Shown: positions 38,450 through 48,604 of the stretch, piece after piece
Position numbering within the stretch: the first letter of the stretch is position 1
Layout of the letters: each line of letters begins with the position of its first letter
Source of the DNA: Propionicimonas paludicola
GTDB taxonomy: Bacteria; Actinomycetota; Actinomycetes; Propionibacteriales; Propionibacteriaceae
Assembly: GCF_002563675.1 (NCBI RefSeq)
Contig: NZ_PDJC01000001.1
Location: 1,116,001-1,180,000, forward strand
DNA length: 64,000 nucleotides
Direction of reading: 5' to 3'
Notes under the pieces: generated by a model
Databases searched by the model: none
The model's input: only the letters and a program-made list of their open reading frames with translations
Told to the model about the DNA's origin: nothing
Translations under genes and position numbers: made by a program

Positions 38450-38616
38450 CGGGGGGTCCCTTTCGGTGGCTTTCGCTACGGCATTCATCGTCACCCGGGG
38501 TCCGGCTCGATCGCTACTTCTGAGCGGATATCCACAGCGTATTGCCGTGAAGTCGAAGGCCGGGGTTGAGCCTTGGGGCCCGATCGACCAACATGTGGGA
38601 CGCAGGCGCGCGAAGT

Positions 38617-38645
38617 TTGACACGGGCGGCGGTGGCCGGGAGTCT
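38617..38645 (+). promoter_or_regulatory. Promoter of the ilv leader and ilvBNC
   Basis: A perfect TTGACA at 38617-38622 is followed after 17 bp by GAGTCT at 38640-38645, one mismatch from the actinobacterial TAGTCT/TANNNT -10 form. The leader GTG begins six bases later, so the transcript probably starts at the leader start codon. Confidence 0.65.
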
Positions 38646-38651
38646 TGACCT

Positions 38652-38693
38652 GTGCGGAAGAACATCCTCGTAGTTAGTCAGCGTGTCGGCTGA
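38652..38693 (+). CDS. ilv operon leader peptide
   Basis: GTG 38652 opens a 13-codon frame reading MRKNILVVSQRVG and ending TGA at 38691-38693. It contains one Ile, one Leu and two Val codons in a row (38664-38675), exactly the products of the ilv pathway. It is followed at once by a hairpin and a rho-independent terminator upstream of ilvB. This is the layout of a classical translation-controlled attenuator. The message is probably leaderless. The frame is too short for ordinary gene finders. Confidence 0.82.
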   Translation: MRKNILVVSQRVG

Positions 38694-38747
38694 GTCGAAT
38701 CAGACCCGACACGCTCCCTCGCCTGCGCAAGCAGCGGGGGTTTTTTT
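38680..38747 (+). terminator. ilvBNC attenuator: leader hairpin and intrinsic terminator
   Basis: Hairpin one pairs AGCGTGTCGG (38680-38689, inside the leader frame) with CCGACACGCT (38706-38715), ten perfect base pairs. The terminator stem is formed by CCCTCGCCTGC (38716-38726) and GCAGCGGGGG (38731-38740) around a GCAA loop, with one bulged base. Seven T residues follow at 38741-38747. This is the clearest intrinsic terminator in the window and stands 42 bases before ilvB. I could not draw a convincing alternative antiterminator pairing by hand. Confidence 0.8.
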
Positions 38748-38789
38748 CTGCGCAAGTTCCACCGATATGTACGGAGAAGTGAGGTAGAG

Positions 38790-40535
38790 ATGGCCGAAGA
38801 GTCACCACAGATCTTGACCGGAGCCCAGGCGCTGGTGGAGTCCTTGGAGCGGGTCGGCGTCGAAGTACTCTTCGGCATCCCCGGCGGTGCCATTCTCCCG
38901 GCCTACGATCCGCTCTACGACTCGAAGGTGCGCCACATCCTGGTCCGCCATGAGCAGGGTGCCGGCCACGCGGCCGAGGGCTACGCGCAGGTGACCGGCA
39001 AGGTCGGCGTCTGCATCGCGACGTCCGGCCCGGGTGCCACGAACCTGGTCACGGCCATCGGCGACGCCTACATGGACTCGGTGCCCATGGTGGCCATCAC
39101 CGGGCAGGTGACCAGCCAGTCGATCGGAACCGACGCGTTCCAGGAGGCCGACATCCGCGGCATCACCTTCCCGATTACCAAGCACAGCTTCCTGATCACC
39201 GATCCGGCCGAGATCCCGCACGCCATCGCCGCGGCCTTCCATCTGGCGATCACCGGGCGCCCCGGACCGGTCCTGGTCGACATCGCCAAGGACGCACTGA
39301 CCAAGTCGGCGCCGTTCGTCTGGCCCACCGAACTCGACCTGCCCGGCTACCACCCGATCACTCGCCCGCACGGCAAGCAGATCCGGGAGGCCGCCAAGCT
39401 GATCGCCGAGGCTGAGCGTCCGGTGATCTACCTGGGTGGCGGGATCAACCGGGCTCGGGCCTGGGATCAGCTGGCTGAGCTCGTTCGGCTCACCGGGATT
39501 CCGGTGGTCACCACCTTGATGGCCCGCGGCGCCTTCCCGGACAGCCACGAGCTGAACCTGGGCATGCCCGGCATGCACGGGACGGTGGCCGCGGTCGGCG
39601 CCCTGCAGCGCTCGGACCTGCTGATCACCCTCGGCGCCCGGTTCGATGACCGGGTGACCGGCAAGCTCGACTCGTTCGCGCCCGAGGCCAAGGTGATCCA
39701 CGCCGATATCGACCCGGCCGAGATCAGCAAGAACCGGGTGGCGGACGTCCCGATTGTCGGCGACCTGGCCGAGGTGCTGGACGAGCTGAACCAGACCCTG
39801 GCCGACACCGACCTGCCGCAGTACACCGAATGGGTGCACCAGGTGACCGACCTGAAGCGGCGCTACCCGACCGGGGACAGCGAGCCGGTCAGCGACGGCC
39901 TGCTCAGCCCCGAGTACGTGATCAAGCGGATCGGCGAGATCGCAGGCCCGGACGCCACCTTCGTGGCCGGGGTGGGCCAGCACCAGATGTGGTCTGCCCA
40001 CCTGCTGCCGCACGAGCGTCCGACCCGGTTCCTGAACTCCGGCGGCGCCGGCACCATGGGCTACTGCGTGCCGACCGCGATGGGTGCCAAGGTCGGTCGT
40101 CCCGAGGACGTGGTCTGGGGGATCGACGGCGACGGCTGCTTTCAGATGACCAATCAGGAGCTGGTCACCTGCGCCCTGGAGGGCATCCCGATCAAGATCG
40201 CGGTGATCAACAACCGCAGCCTGGGCATGGTGCGCCAGTGGCAGACCCTGTTCTACGGGGAGCGTTACTCCAACACCAACCTGAAGACCCACCTGGTGCC
40301 GGACTTCCCGAAGCTGGCCGAGGCCATGGGTGCGGTCGGCCTGCGCGCCGAGACCCTCGAAGAGGTCGATCAGGTGATCAACCAGGCAATGGCGATCAAC
40401 GATCGTCCGGTGGTCGTGGAGTTCGTGGTGCACAAGGACGCGATGGTCTGGCCGATGGTCGCAGCCGGCACCAGCAATGACGAGATCAAGATCGCTCGCG
40501 ATCTGGCTCCGAAGTGGGATGAGGAGGAACTGTGA
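38790..40535 (+). CDS. ilvB: Acetolactate synthase large (catalytic) subunit
   Basis: A 581-residue thiamine-diphosphate enzyme, the first common step of valine, leucine and isoleucine synthesis. [12 protein letters not shown] and [14 protein letters not shown] (catalytic Glu) are in the N-terminal domain, and the diphosphate-binding [13 protein letters not shown] lies at ~446 in the C-terminal domain. [12 protein letters not shown] is the conserved quasi-active-site block. It is preceded by a GTGAGGTAGAG ribosome site and by the attenuator. The small-subunit gene overlaps by four bases. Confidence 0.97.
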   Translation: MAEESPQILTGAQALVESLERVGVEVLFGIPGGAILPAYDPLYDSKVRHILVRHEQGAGHAAEGYAQVTGKVGVCIATSGPGATNLVTAIGDAYMDSVPMVAITGQVTSQSIGTDAFQEADIRGITFPITKHSFLITDPAEIPHAIAAAFHLAITGRPGPVLVDIAKDALTKSAPFVWPTELDLPGYHPITRPHGKQIREAAKLIAEAERPVIYLGGGINRARAWDQLAELVRLTGIPVVTTLMARGAFPDSHELNLGMPGMHGTVAAVGALQRSDLLITLGARFDDRVTGKLDSFAPEAKVIHADIDPAEISKNRVADVPIVGDLAEVLDELNQTLADTDLPQYTEWVHQVTDLKRRYPTGDSEPVSDGLLSPEYVIKRIGEIAGPDATFVAGVGQHQMWSAHLLPHERPTRFLNSGGAGTMGYCVPTAMGAKVGRPEDVVWGIDGDGCFQMTNQELVTCALEGIPIKIAVINNRSLGMVRQWQTLFYGERYSNTNLKTHLVPDFPKLAEAMGAVGLRAETLEEVDQVINQAMAINDRPVVVEFVVHKDAMVWPMVAAGTSNDEIKIARDLAPKWDEEEL

Positions 40536-41074
40536 ACAAGCACACTCTCAGCGTGTTGGTCGAGAACAAGCCGGGCGTGCTGGCCCGGATCTCCGGCCTC
40601 TTCGCTCGCCGTGGCTACAACATCGAGTCGCTGGCCGTCGGCCCGACCGAGGAGCCGGACCTGTCCCGGATCACCGTCCAGGTGGCCGTGGACAGCCAGC
40701 TGGTGCTGGAGCAGATCGTCAAGCAGCTGAACAAGCTGATCGAGGTGCTCAAAATCGTCGAGCTCGAGGACGGGGCGTCGGTCGGTCGCGAGCTGATGCT
40801 GATCAAGGTGAAGGCCGATCCGGCCACCCGCAGTCAGATCATCGAGATCGTCCAGCTGTTCCGGGGCAAGACCGTCGATGTTCACAATGACTCGATGACC
40901 ATCGAGGCCACCGGTTCACCTGACAAACTTGAGGCACTGCTGGAGATGCTCAAGCCCTACGGAGTGCGGGAGCTGGTTCAGTCCGGCTTGGTCGCTCTCG
41001 GTCGCGGCGGCCGGTCCCTGGCTGATCGTGCGAAGATCGATAAGACTCGTCCGGCTGCGCGGCTGGCGAACTAG
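40532..41074 (+). CDS. ilvN: Acetolactate synthase small (regulatory) subunit
   Basis: A 180-residue regulatory subunit that confers valine feedback inhibition. The N-terminal ACT domain begins [30 protein letters not shown], and a second ALS_ss_C-type domain follows. GTG overlaps the end of ilvB (GTGA), so the two subunits are translationally coupled. Confidence 0.96.
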   Translation: MNKHTLSVLVENKPGVLARISGLFARRGYNIESLAVGPTEEPDLSRITVQVAVDSQLVLEQIVKQLNKLIEVLKIVELEDGASVGRELMLIKVKADPATRSQIIEIVQLFRGKTVDVHNDSMTIEATGSPDKLEALLEMLKPYGVRELVQSGLVALGRGGRSLADRAKIDKTRPAARLAN

Positions 41075-41084
41075 GAAGTAGTGA

Positions 41085-42125
<1,041 letters not shown>

Positions 42126-42139
42126 TCCGCGCCTGACCT

Positions 42140-42179
42140 GACGAGCGCGTCGCACCTTCGGGTGCGGCGCGCTCTCGTC
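42140..42179 (+). terminator. Hairpin after ilvC
   Basis: GACGAGCGCGTCGCACC and its near-complement GGTGCGGCGCGCTCTCGTC surround a TTCG loop. It is a strong GC-rich stem 14 bases after the ilvC stop, without a T tract, and probably the operon terminator. Confidence 0.7.
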
Positions 42180-42272
42180 GTCTGGGTGTGGATCTAGGCC
42201 CGAGGACCTAGAGCCCGGACGCTCAGCCAGGTCGCCTCGCCGCACCTCGTCCGCCTCGCCGCGTCCGCCTCA

Positions 42273-42346
42273 CCGTTCGCGCTACCGAGTGGAACCTTCG
42301 CTACCGATCTTTCGGCAGCAAGAGTTGCCTTCGGTAGCGCGAACGG
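42273..42346. repeat. REP-like palindrome, copy 1
   Basis: The outer 16 bases CCGTTCGCGCTACCGA (42273-42288) and TCGGTAGCGCGAACGG (42331-42346) are perfect inverted repeats. The palindrome continues imperfectly inward, so that about 28 of 35 positions per arm can pair around a TCTT centre. Its right arm, TCGGCAGCAAGAGTTGCC plus TTCGGTAGCG, matches the right arm of the element at 43431-43500. It stands 131 bases before the AbiEi/DUF559-like gene. The rest of 42180-42477 shows no gene. Confidence 0.8.
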
Positions 42347-42477
42347 GGGGACGGGGGCGCGCGGCGCATAGGCCGGCGAACGGAAGTTCCGACTGGTCGT
42401 GTTGTCCATTTGCGTCGGTTGTTGTCCGTTGCCACGGTGCGCGCCTCCTGGACGGATGGGCACGCGATGCTGAGGAC

Positions 42478-43386
42478 ATGGAGGTGGCGAGGGCGGCTCA
42501 GCTCGCCGTTGAGGGTGCGGATCGGATGTCACTCACTCGGCAGGTGCGTGCCGGATCCCTGGTGCGGGTCCGGCATGGTGCCTATGCGTCCGAGCTGGGC
42601 GTGGACGCGATGGAGCGGCACCTCCAGCTCGTGGCGGCCACATGGCCGCTGCTCGGTGAGAGTGCGGTGCTCAGCCACTCCAGTGCTGCCGTGCTGCATG
42701 GCCTGCCGACCTGGGAGCGAGACCTGGCCAAGGTGACGGTGATTCGGCCGGAGGGCGGGCACGGTCGGGCGGGCACCTGGCTCCATGCCCGGCTCGGCGC
42801 GCTGGAGCCTGACCAGGTCTGCCAACTCCAGAACCTGCGAGTGACCAGCCTGGCTCGCACGGCTGTCGATCGCGCCTGCGGGTTGAGCTACGACAGAGCG
42901 GTGGCCACCCTGGACGCCGCGCTTCGCGCGGGTGTCCGGCGCTCCGAACTGGAGCAGATCGTGCGAGGGGCCAGGCGGCGTCACGGCGTTGGCGTCGCTC
43001 GGGCGGCGTTGGCCTTCGCCGATGGGGCTTCCGAGAGTGTGGGCGAGTCGATCAGCAGGGTGCTCATCGCGCAAGTCGGTCTCCCAGCGCCGTCTCTGCA
43101 AGTCGAGATCCGCGATCGAAGTGGTCGTTGGGTTGCCCGGTCCGACTTCGGGTGGCTGGAACAGAGAGTGGTCGGCGAGTTCGATGGACGTATCAAGTAC
43201 CTCGGCGACGAGGCGTCCGTCGCCGACACGGTGATCCGGGAGAAGGCCCGCGAACAGGCGATTCGCGACGCCGGCTGGGTGGTCGTCCGCTGGACCTGGG
43301 CCGACCTGTCCGATCCGATTGGCTTCCGGCGCCGAGTCCAGGCGGCGTTCGACCATGCGCGAGGCCTCACCAACCCGGCGAGTTGA
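42478..43386 (+). CDS. AbiEi-like winged-helix and DUF559-type nuclease-fold protein
   Basis: A 302-residue protein in two parts. Residues 1-150 resemble the AbiEi antitoxin/transcriptional-regulator fold: a winged helix with SLVRVRHGAYAS, then LSHSSAAVLHGLP and RTAVDRAC. Residues 185-295 resemble a Vsr/DUF559 endonuclease of the PD-(D/E)XK type: ESVGESISR with Glu190, Asp223 in RSDFGW, and Glu234-x-Asp236-x3-Lys240 in VGEFDGRIKY. The end REKAREQAIRDAGWVVVRWTWADL is typical. ATG 42478 is my choice because the family's helix starts there, although the frame runs back through palindrome 1. No AbiEii toxin gene is adjacent. The role is unknown. Confidence 0.75.
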   Translation: MEVARAAQLAVEGADRMSLTRQVRAGSLVRVRHGAYASELGVDAMERHLQLVAATWPLLGESAVLSHSSAAVLHGLPTWERDLAKVTVIRPEGGHGRAGTWLHARLGALEPDQVCQLQNLRVTSLARTAVDRACGLSYDRAVATLDAALRAGVRRSELEQIVRGARRRHGVGVARAALAFADGASESVGESISRVLIAQVGLPAPSLQVEIRDRSGRWVARSDFGWLEQRVVGEFDGRIKYLGDEASVADTVIREKAREQAIRDAGWVVVRWTWADLSDPIGFRRRVQAAFDHARGLTNPAS

Positions 43387-43430
43387 GCGCACACTGCCGG
43401 CTCCTGCGGTGCCTCACTCCGAACTCACAC

Positions 43431-43500
43431 CGTTCCTGCTACCAATCGCAACTCCTGCTGCCGAGATTTCGGTAGCAAGAGTTGCATTCGGTAGCGAACG
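43431..43500. repeat. REP-like palindrome, copy 2
   Basis: The left arm CGTTCCTGCTACCAATCG continues to CAACTCCTGCTGCCGA. The right arm is TCGGTAGCAAGAGTTGC then ATTCGGTAGCGAACG. The arms are complementary with small gaps around a GATT centre, and the inner 17-bp segments match at 15 positions. It shares its right arm with copy 1 in the same orientation and starts 45 bases after the AbiEi/DUF559-like gene. Confidence 0.8.
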
Positions 43501-43608
43501 CGGGAGGCGGGGGACGGGGACCGAAGGCCGAAGTGAGGCCGGAACGGGGGTGAGGACCAGGGAGGTCACCGATTCGCGGAACTTGTCGCGTCTGGCAAGC
43601 TGTCGATC

Positions 43609-46029
43609 ATGACGACGCAGGTGGCCCCGGTGGCCGGACTCAGCGGTGCCGAGGTTGCCGAACGAATCGCTGCCGGTCAGGTCAACACCCTGCCGCCGCG
43701 CTCGGGACGGACGACCTGGGACATCATCCGGGCCAACGTCTTCACCCGAATCAACTTCCTGCTGATGGTGCTGTTCGTGATCGTGCTCAGCACCGGCAGC
43801 TTGGGCAACGCGCTGTTCGGCTTCCTGATCATCATCAACTCCGGGATCGGTGCCTTCCAGGAACTGCGCGCCAAGCGCACCCTGGACAACCTGGCCGTGG
43901 TCGGCGAAGGCAAACCGCTGGTCCGCCGGGACGGGGTGGCTGCCGAACTGCCGCGCGACCAGGTCGTGCTGGACGACATCATCGAGATCGGCCCTGGCGA
44001 CCAGATCATCGTCGACGGCATCGTGGTCGAGGCGTCCTACCTCGAGGTGGACGAGTCGCTGCTCACTGGCGAGTCGGACGCCGTGCTCAAGCAGCCCGGC
44101 GACGAGGTGATGTCGGGCAGCTTCGTGGTGTCCGGCGTCGGTGCCTTCCGCGCCACCCGGATCGGCCTGGAGTCCTACGCGGCCAAGCTCACCGCCGAGG
44201 CCAGCAAGTTCTCCCTGGTGAAGTCGGAGCTGCAGACCGCGATCAACCAGATCTTGCGGCTGGTCACCTGGCTGCTGATCCCGGTCGGGGCGGCCACCGT
44301 GTGGGTTCAGTGGACGCAGAACCCCGGGGCACCCTGGCAGGAGATTGTCCTGCGGATGTCCGGCGCTCTGGTGCCGATGGTCCCCGAAGGGCTGGTGCTG
44401 CTCACCTCGCTGGCCTTCGCGGTGGGCGTGATCCGGCTCGGCCAGCTGAACGTCCTGGTTCAGGAGCTGCCGGCCATCGAGGGCCTGGCCCGGGTGGACG
44501 TGGTCTGCGCCGACAAGACCGGCACTCTGACCGAGAACGGCCTGCAGTTCAGTCGTATCGAGCCTCTGGACGAGGCCGACTCTGCCCGGCTCGAGCAGGC
44601 TCTGGCCCAGGTGGCCGCCGCCGACCCTCGTCCCAATGCGTCAATGCAGGCCCTCACCCATGCGCTGTCGCCGGCCGCCGAGCCCTGGACGGTTGCGGCC
44701 ATGGCGCCGTTCACCTCGGCCAAGAAGTGGTCCGGCGTCAGCTTCGCCGGGCAGGGCAACTGGGTGATCGGCGCCCCCGACGTACTGGCCGATCCCACCA
44801 CTGCGGTGGCGCAGCGAGCCGAGGAGGTCGGCCTCAGCGGACGACGCGTGTTGCTGCTGGGCGAGTCGGACCTCCTGGTCGATGATCCGGCCGCGCCCGG
44901 CACGGTCACTCCCCGAGCCTTGGTGGTCCTGGAGCAGAAGGTGCGGCCCGAGGCTGCCGGGACCCTGGCCTACTTCGCCGAGCAGAACGTCGCAGTCAAG
45001 GTGATCTCCGGTGACAACGCGAAGTCGGTGGGGGCGGTCACCGGATCCCTCGGCGTCGCGGCGACCGAGGTGATCGATGCCCGGACGCTGCCGGACGACC
45101 CGGAGGAGTTCGCCGACCGGGTGGAGTCGGCCGGGGTGTTCGGCCGGGTCACCCCCCAGCAGAAGCGGCAGATGGTGGCGGCTCTGCAGTCCCGCGGACA
45201 CAACGTGGCCATGACCGGCGACGGCGTCAACGACGTCCTCGCCATCAAGGACTCCGACTTGGGCGTGGCCATGGGTTCGGGCGCCGCGGCCACTCGCTCA
45301 GTGGCTCAGATCGTCCTGCTCAACGACGACTTCGCTACCTTGCCGCATGTGGTGGCCGAGGGCCGCCGAGTGATCGGCAACATCGAGCGGGTCGCCAACT
45401 TCTTCCTGACCAAGACCATGTACTCGCTGGTGCTGGCTCTACTGGTGGCGTTGTGGCGGCTGCCCTTCCCGTTCGTCCCGATGCACATCTCGTTCATCGG
45501 CTGGTACACCATCGGCATTCCCGCAGCGATCCTGGCCCTGGCCCCGAACGGGGAGCGGGCTCGTCCCGGCTTCTTGAAGCGCGTGCTGAGCTTCTCGATG
45601 CCGGTGGGCCTGGTGATCGGCCTGACCACCTTCGGGACCTATCTGGTCTCGCTGCAGTCGGTCACGGACGAGGCCAGCGCCACCCAGGCCAGCACGGCAA
45701 CCCTGATCGCCGTGATGATCGCCGGTGGCTGGGCCATGATCGCCATCGCCCGTCCATATCAGTGGTGGAAGATCGCGATGATCGCCACCATGATCACGCT
45801 GGCCGTCCTGACCGTCTTCTGGCTGCCCGGCTGGTACGCCCAGATGCTTCCGGTGTGGCCCTGGCTGGCCACCGCAGATCCGCAGCTGGATCCCAGCAAT
45901 GTGGCCATGAACCTCAACGCGGTCTGGTTCGGGCTGGGAGCCGCAGTGCTGGTCGAAGCGATGTGGTGGATCTCCGGACGAGTGACCGGGCTGCACCGCC
46001 GCGTGTTCGGCTCGCTCGGCGACCGCTGA
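43609..46029 (+). CDS. ctpE: P-type cation ATPase, CtpE-like
   Basis: An 806-residue membrane pump. The actuator motif is LLTGES, the PEGL ion-binding helix is in [15 protein letters not shown], phosphorylation Asp302 lies in [10 protein letters not shown], and the hinge is [17 protein letters not shown]. About eight to ten transmembrane helices are visible, four of them at the C terminus. The arrangement and the VPEGL motif match mycobacterial CtpE (Rv0908), a calcium-uptake ATPase. There is no N-terminal heavy-metal domain. Ion specificity is by homology only. Confidence 0.88.
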   Translation: MTTQVAPVAGLSGAEVAERIAAGQVNTLPPRSGRTTWDIIRANVFTRINFLLMVLFVIVLSTGSLGNALFGFLIIINSGIGAFQELRAKRTLDNLAVVGEGKPLVRRDGVAAELPRDQVVLDDIIEIGPGDQIIVDGIVVEASYLEVDESLLTGESDAVLKQPGDEVMSGSFVVSGVGAFRATRIGLESYAAKLTAEASKFSLVKSELQTAINQILRLVTWLLIPVGAATVWVQWTQNPGAPWQEIVLRMSGALVPMVPEGLVLLTSLAFAVGVIRLGQLNVLVQELPAIEGLARVDVVCADKTGTLTENGLQFSRIEPLDEADSARLEQALAQVAAADPRPNASMQALTHALSPAAEPWTVAAMAPFTSAKKWSGVSFAGQGNWVIGAPDVLADPTTAVAQRAEEVGLSGRRVLLLGESDLLVDDPAAPGTVTPRALVVLEQKVRPEAAGTLAYFAEQNVAVKVISGDNAKSVGAVTGSLGVAATEVIDARTLPDDPEEFADRVESAGVFGRVTPQQKRQMVAALQSRGHNVAMTGDGVNDVLAIKDSDLGVAMGSGAAATRSVAQIVLLNDDFATLPHVVAEGRRVIGNIERVANFFLTKTMYSLVLALLVALWRLPFPFVPMHISFIGWYTIGIPAAILALAPNGERARPGFLKRVLSFSMPVGLVIGLTTFGTYLVSLQSVTDEASATQASTATLIAVMIAGGWAMIAIARPYQWWKIAMIATMITLAVLTVFWLPGWYAQMLPVWPWLATADPQLDPSNVAMNLNAVWFGLGAAVLVEAMWWISGRVTGLHRRVFGSLGDR

Positions 46030-46065
46030 GTCAGCCCAGCTGCCGGAGCCGACGAGGTTCCGTCG

Positions 46066-47349
46066 TCAGGACGTCCGAGTCCCGCCGCCCGCCGAGCCGC
46101 GAACCCGGCGGACGACTGTGCGTAGCGCCCGAAAGCCCTTGGCGGCGGTCGTGTGCCAGAAGTCGACGGCATCCGAGCGGACCACTTCAGGGAACCTGAT
46201 CTGAGCCAGCCGGGCGTCGAAGTCGTCCTCTGCGACACCGTCCTGGTAGCGGTGCTCCAGACCTTGCTCGGACAGGAAGCCGGCCATCCGGCGCCAGCGC
46301 TCGGGATGGGCGGCCGCGGTGGTCGAGAGGTCGGTCTCTGCGTACAGCCGCTCGGCGTCCCAGCCTTTGGCGGTGCCGAGACGTCGATGTGGGAGCTGGT
46401 GATAGTCGGCCAACTCGGCGGTTCGCGAGTCATGGGTGAGGACAACAGCTGGAGTGCCCGCCAGCACAGCAGCGATGTTCCCGTGGATCCGGGTCCCGAA
46501 CGAGAAGTCGAAGCCCGCCAGATGGTCGAGCCACGTGGGGACGTTCAGCGGGAAGTAGGTGCGTCCCGAGTGCAGCAGAGGATGATGCGCGTGCACCGGG
46601 GCCCCGTGCTTGGGCTTCAGCTCGGACTCGTACTCGCCGGCCAGCAGCAACCACAGGGTGCCGATGTCCTGAGCGGTGTAGGCCAGGTTCGGGTAGCGCC
46701 GATCGTGGTCGGCAACCAGCTCATCGATGCCGGCGGCGTACGGCGAGAGGTTGAGTGAGACTCGGCTGTGCTGCGAGAACTCGCCCAGGCGCAGCGTGGG
46801 CAAGTCGGGGCCGTAGAGGAACATCGACGGACAGCCGATCGTCTCGACGTCCTGATCTGCGAAGCCCAGCCGCTTCAGGTAGGCGGCGGTCTGCTCGCCA
46901 CGGACGCCCACCCGCGGCGAGGTGCGCAGCACGGCCCGGACGAAAGCAGACACCTGCTCGCCGATGGCACCCACCGGCTCGCCGGTGGACGGGCGGATCT
47001 GAGCGTTCACGCCCAGGACGGTGACCGGAACCTTCAGCCCCTCGATCAACTGGGTGAGCCGTTCGAGCTCGGGCAGGAAGGCCTTGCGGAAGGCGTTGGC
47101 CAGGGGAATCACGACCGCGTCGTACTTCTCATTCACCTCCTCCGCACTGAGGTGGAACAGCCGGGAAGTCTCGATCTGGGTGGACGGGGTCGACAAGAGC
47201 CGGTGACTGGCGTGCGAGAACAGCAGGTTCCCGGCATTGTCGCCGATCCGGTTGCGCAGCAGGGTGTGCAGCGCGGAGTGGCTCTCGAAAGGGCTCTGAT
47301 GGGCGCGCAGCAAAACGCGACGGTGAGCTCTGGGTGTCGTCGGTGTCAC
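46066..47349 (-). CDS. Polysaccharide pyruvyl transferase family protein
   Basis: A 427-residue protein starting at GTG 47349. Its C-terminal half has FSFGTRIHGNIAAVLAGTPAVVLTHDSRTAELADYHQLP, the conserved GTRIHGNIAAL-type region of pyruvyl (CsaB-like) transferases. These move pyruvate from phosphoenolpyruvate to cell-wall sugars, sometimes anchoring S-layer proteins. No other glycan gene adjoins it, so the acceptor is unknown. It is convergent with ctpE (36 bases apart). Confidence 0.8.
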   Translation of the reverse strand: MTPTTPRAHRRVLLRAHQSPFESHSALHTLLRNRIGDNAGNLLFSHASHRLLSTPSTQIETSRLFHLSAEEVNEKYDAVVIPLANAFRKAFLPELERLTQLIEGLKVPVTVLGVNAQIRPSTGEPVGAIGEQVSAFVRAVLRTSPRVGVRGEQTAAYLKRLGFADQDVETIGCPSMFLYGPDLPTLRLGEFSQHSRVSLNLSPYAAGIDELVADHDRRYPNLAYTAQDIGTLWLLLAGEYESELKPKHGAPVHAHHPLLHSGRTYFPLNVPTWLDHLAGFDFSFGTRIHGNIAAVLAGTPAVVLTHDSRTAELADYHQLPHRRLGTAKGWDAERLYAETDLSTTAAAHPERWRRMAGFLSEQGLEHRYQDGVAEDDFDARLAQIRFPEVVRSDAVDFWHTTAAKGFRALRTVVRRVRGSAGGGTRTS

Positions 47350-47473
47350 GGAGAGGTCCTTGAGATCAGGCTCGACTGGGTGGCACCGGCAAGGTCTTTT
47401 CCAGGGACGGTGATGCTGTCCTCTGGAGGAGGTGAGGGCTGTGGGGTGAAGCCCGACCCGAACCGGTTGGCGG

Positions 47474-48535
47474 CTACTTTAGCCGAGCGGCGATGTCATC
47501 GCCGATCACCGAGGTCGGACGCTTGGTCGCGCCACGCTCGGCCATGTCGGCATCGACTGCCGCCTCGATCCGGCGAGCATCGTCGGACCGGCCCAGGTGA
47601 TCCAGCAGCAGGGCCATCGACAAGATGGTCGCGGTCGGATCGGCGATGCCCTGGCCTGCGATGTCGGGTGCCGAGCCGTGCACCGGCTCGAACATGGACG
47701 GGAACGTGCCGTCCGGGTTGATGTTGGCGGAGGCGGCCAGGCCGATCCCGCCGGTCACTGCGGCGGCCAGATCGGTCAGAATGTCGCCGAACAGGTTGTC
47801 GGTGACCAGCACATCGAAGCGCTGCGGATCCTGGACGAGCGCGATGGTGGCTGCGTCCACGTGCAGGTAGTCGGTGGTGACCCCGGGGTGCTCGGCGGCC
47901 ACAGTCTGGAACAGCCGGTTCCACAGCCCGCCGGCGTTCACCAGGACGTTGTGCTTGTGCACCATGGTGACCTTGCCCCGGCGCTGCTCGGCGCGGACGA
48001 AGGCGTCCCGGATCACCCGCTCCACGCCGTGGGCGGTGTTGATCGAGACCTCGGTGGCCACCTCATAGTCGGTGCCGGCCCGGAAGGCGCCGCCATTGCC
48101 GCAGTACAGGCCCTCGGTGCCTTCGCGAACCACCACGAAATCGATGGGGCCGCGCGAGGTGACCGACTCGGCCAGCGGGGTGGGGACCCCGGGGTACAGC
48201 TTGGACGGGCGCAAATTCACGTACTGGTCGAACTCGAAGCGCAGCTTCAGCAGCAGCCCGCGCTCCAGCAGGCCGGACGGGATGGCCTTGGAACCCGGTG
48301 CGGCTCCCACCGCGCCCAGGATGATCGCCTGCGCGGCGGCCAGCTGCTCGAGATCGGCGGCCGGGAGCACCTCACCGGTGCGCTGCCAGCGCTCGGCGCC
48401 CAGATCGTGGTGGACGAAGTCGAAGGTGTCATCCCCGACGGTCTTGCACAGGACCTTCAGGCCTTCGGCCACGACCTCCGGGCCGATACCGTCGCCTGCG
48501 ACAACTGAGATGACTGGCTTGGGAGCTTGGTTCAC
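47474..48535 (-). CDS. leuB: 3-isopropylmalate dehydrogenase
   Basis: A 353-residue NAD-dependent dehydrogenase of leucine synthesis. The opening is [11 protein letters not shown], the substrate loop [24 protein letters not shown] supplies the arginines, and [18 protein letters not shown] holds the metal-binding aspartates. [15 protein letters not shown] is the NAD site. GTG 48535 is supported by TACCCT at 48548-48543, seven bases upstream on the minus strand. It is divergent from ilvE. Confidence 0.95.
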   Translation of the reverse strand: MNQAPKPVISVVAGDGIGPEVVAEGLKVLCKTVGDDTFDFVHHDLGAERWQRTGEVLPAADLEQLAAAQAIILGAVGAAPGSKAIPSGLLERGLLLKLRFEFDQYVNLRPSKLYPGVPTPLAESVTSRGPIDFVVVREGTEGLYCGNGGAFRAGTDYEVATEVSINTAHGVERVIRDAFVRAEQRRGKVTMVHKHNVLVNAGGLWNRLFQTVAAEHPGVTTDYLHVDAATIALVQDPQRFDVLVTDNLFGDILTDLAAAVTGGIGLAASANINPDGTFPSMFEPVHGSAPDIAGQGIADPTATILSMALLLDHLGRSDDARRIEAAVDADMAERGATKRPTSVIGDDIAARLK

Positions 48536-48604
48536 CCGCGCGAGGGTACTTGCCCCGTGGATCAGCGGCCAAGTCGTCTCACCGGCAGCGATAGCATTCG
48601 GGGC
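48536..48604. promoter_or_regulatory. Divergent leaderless promoters for leuB and ilvE
   Basis: The 69-bp gap carries TACCCT on the minus strand at 48548-48543 (leuB start at 48535) and TAGCAT on the plus strand at 48592-48597 (ilvE start at 48605). Both stand seven bases before the start codon. A shared regulator could act between them, but I see no clear palindrome. Confidence 0.65.

Noticed and set aside
38450-38789. A T-box or riboswitch in front of ilvB
   Set aside because: No T-box sequence or specifier stem is visible, and the leader peptide with terminator accounts for the region.
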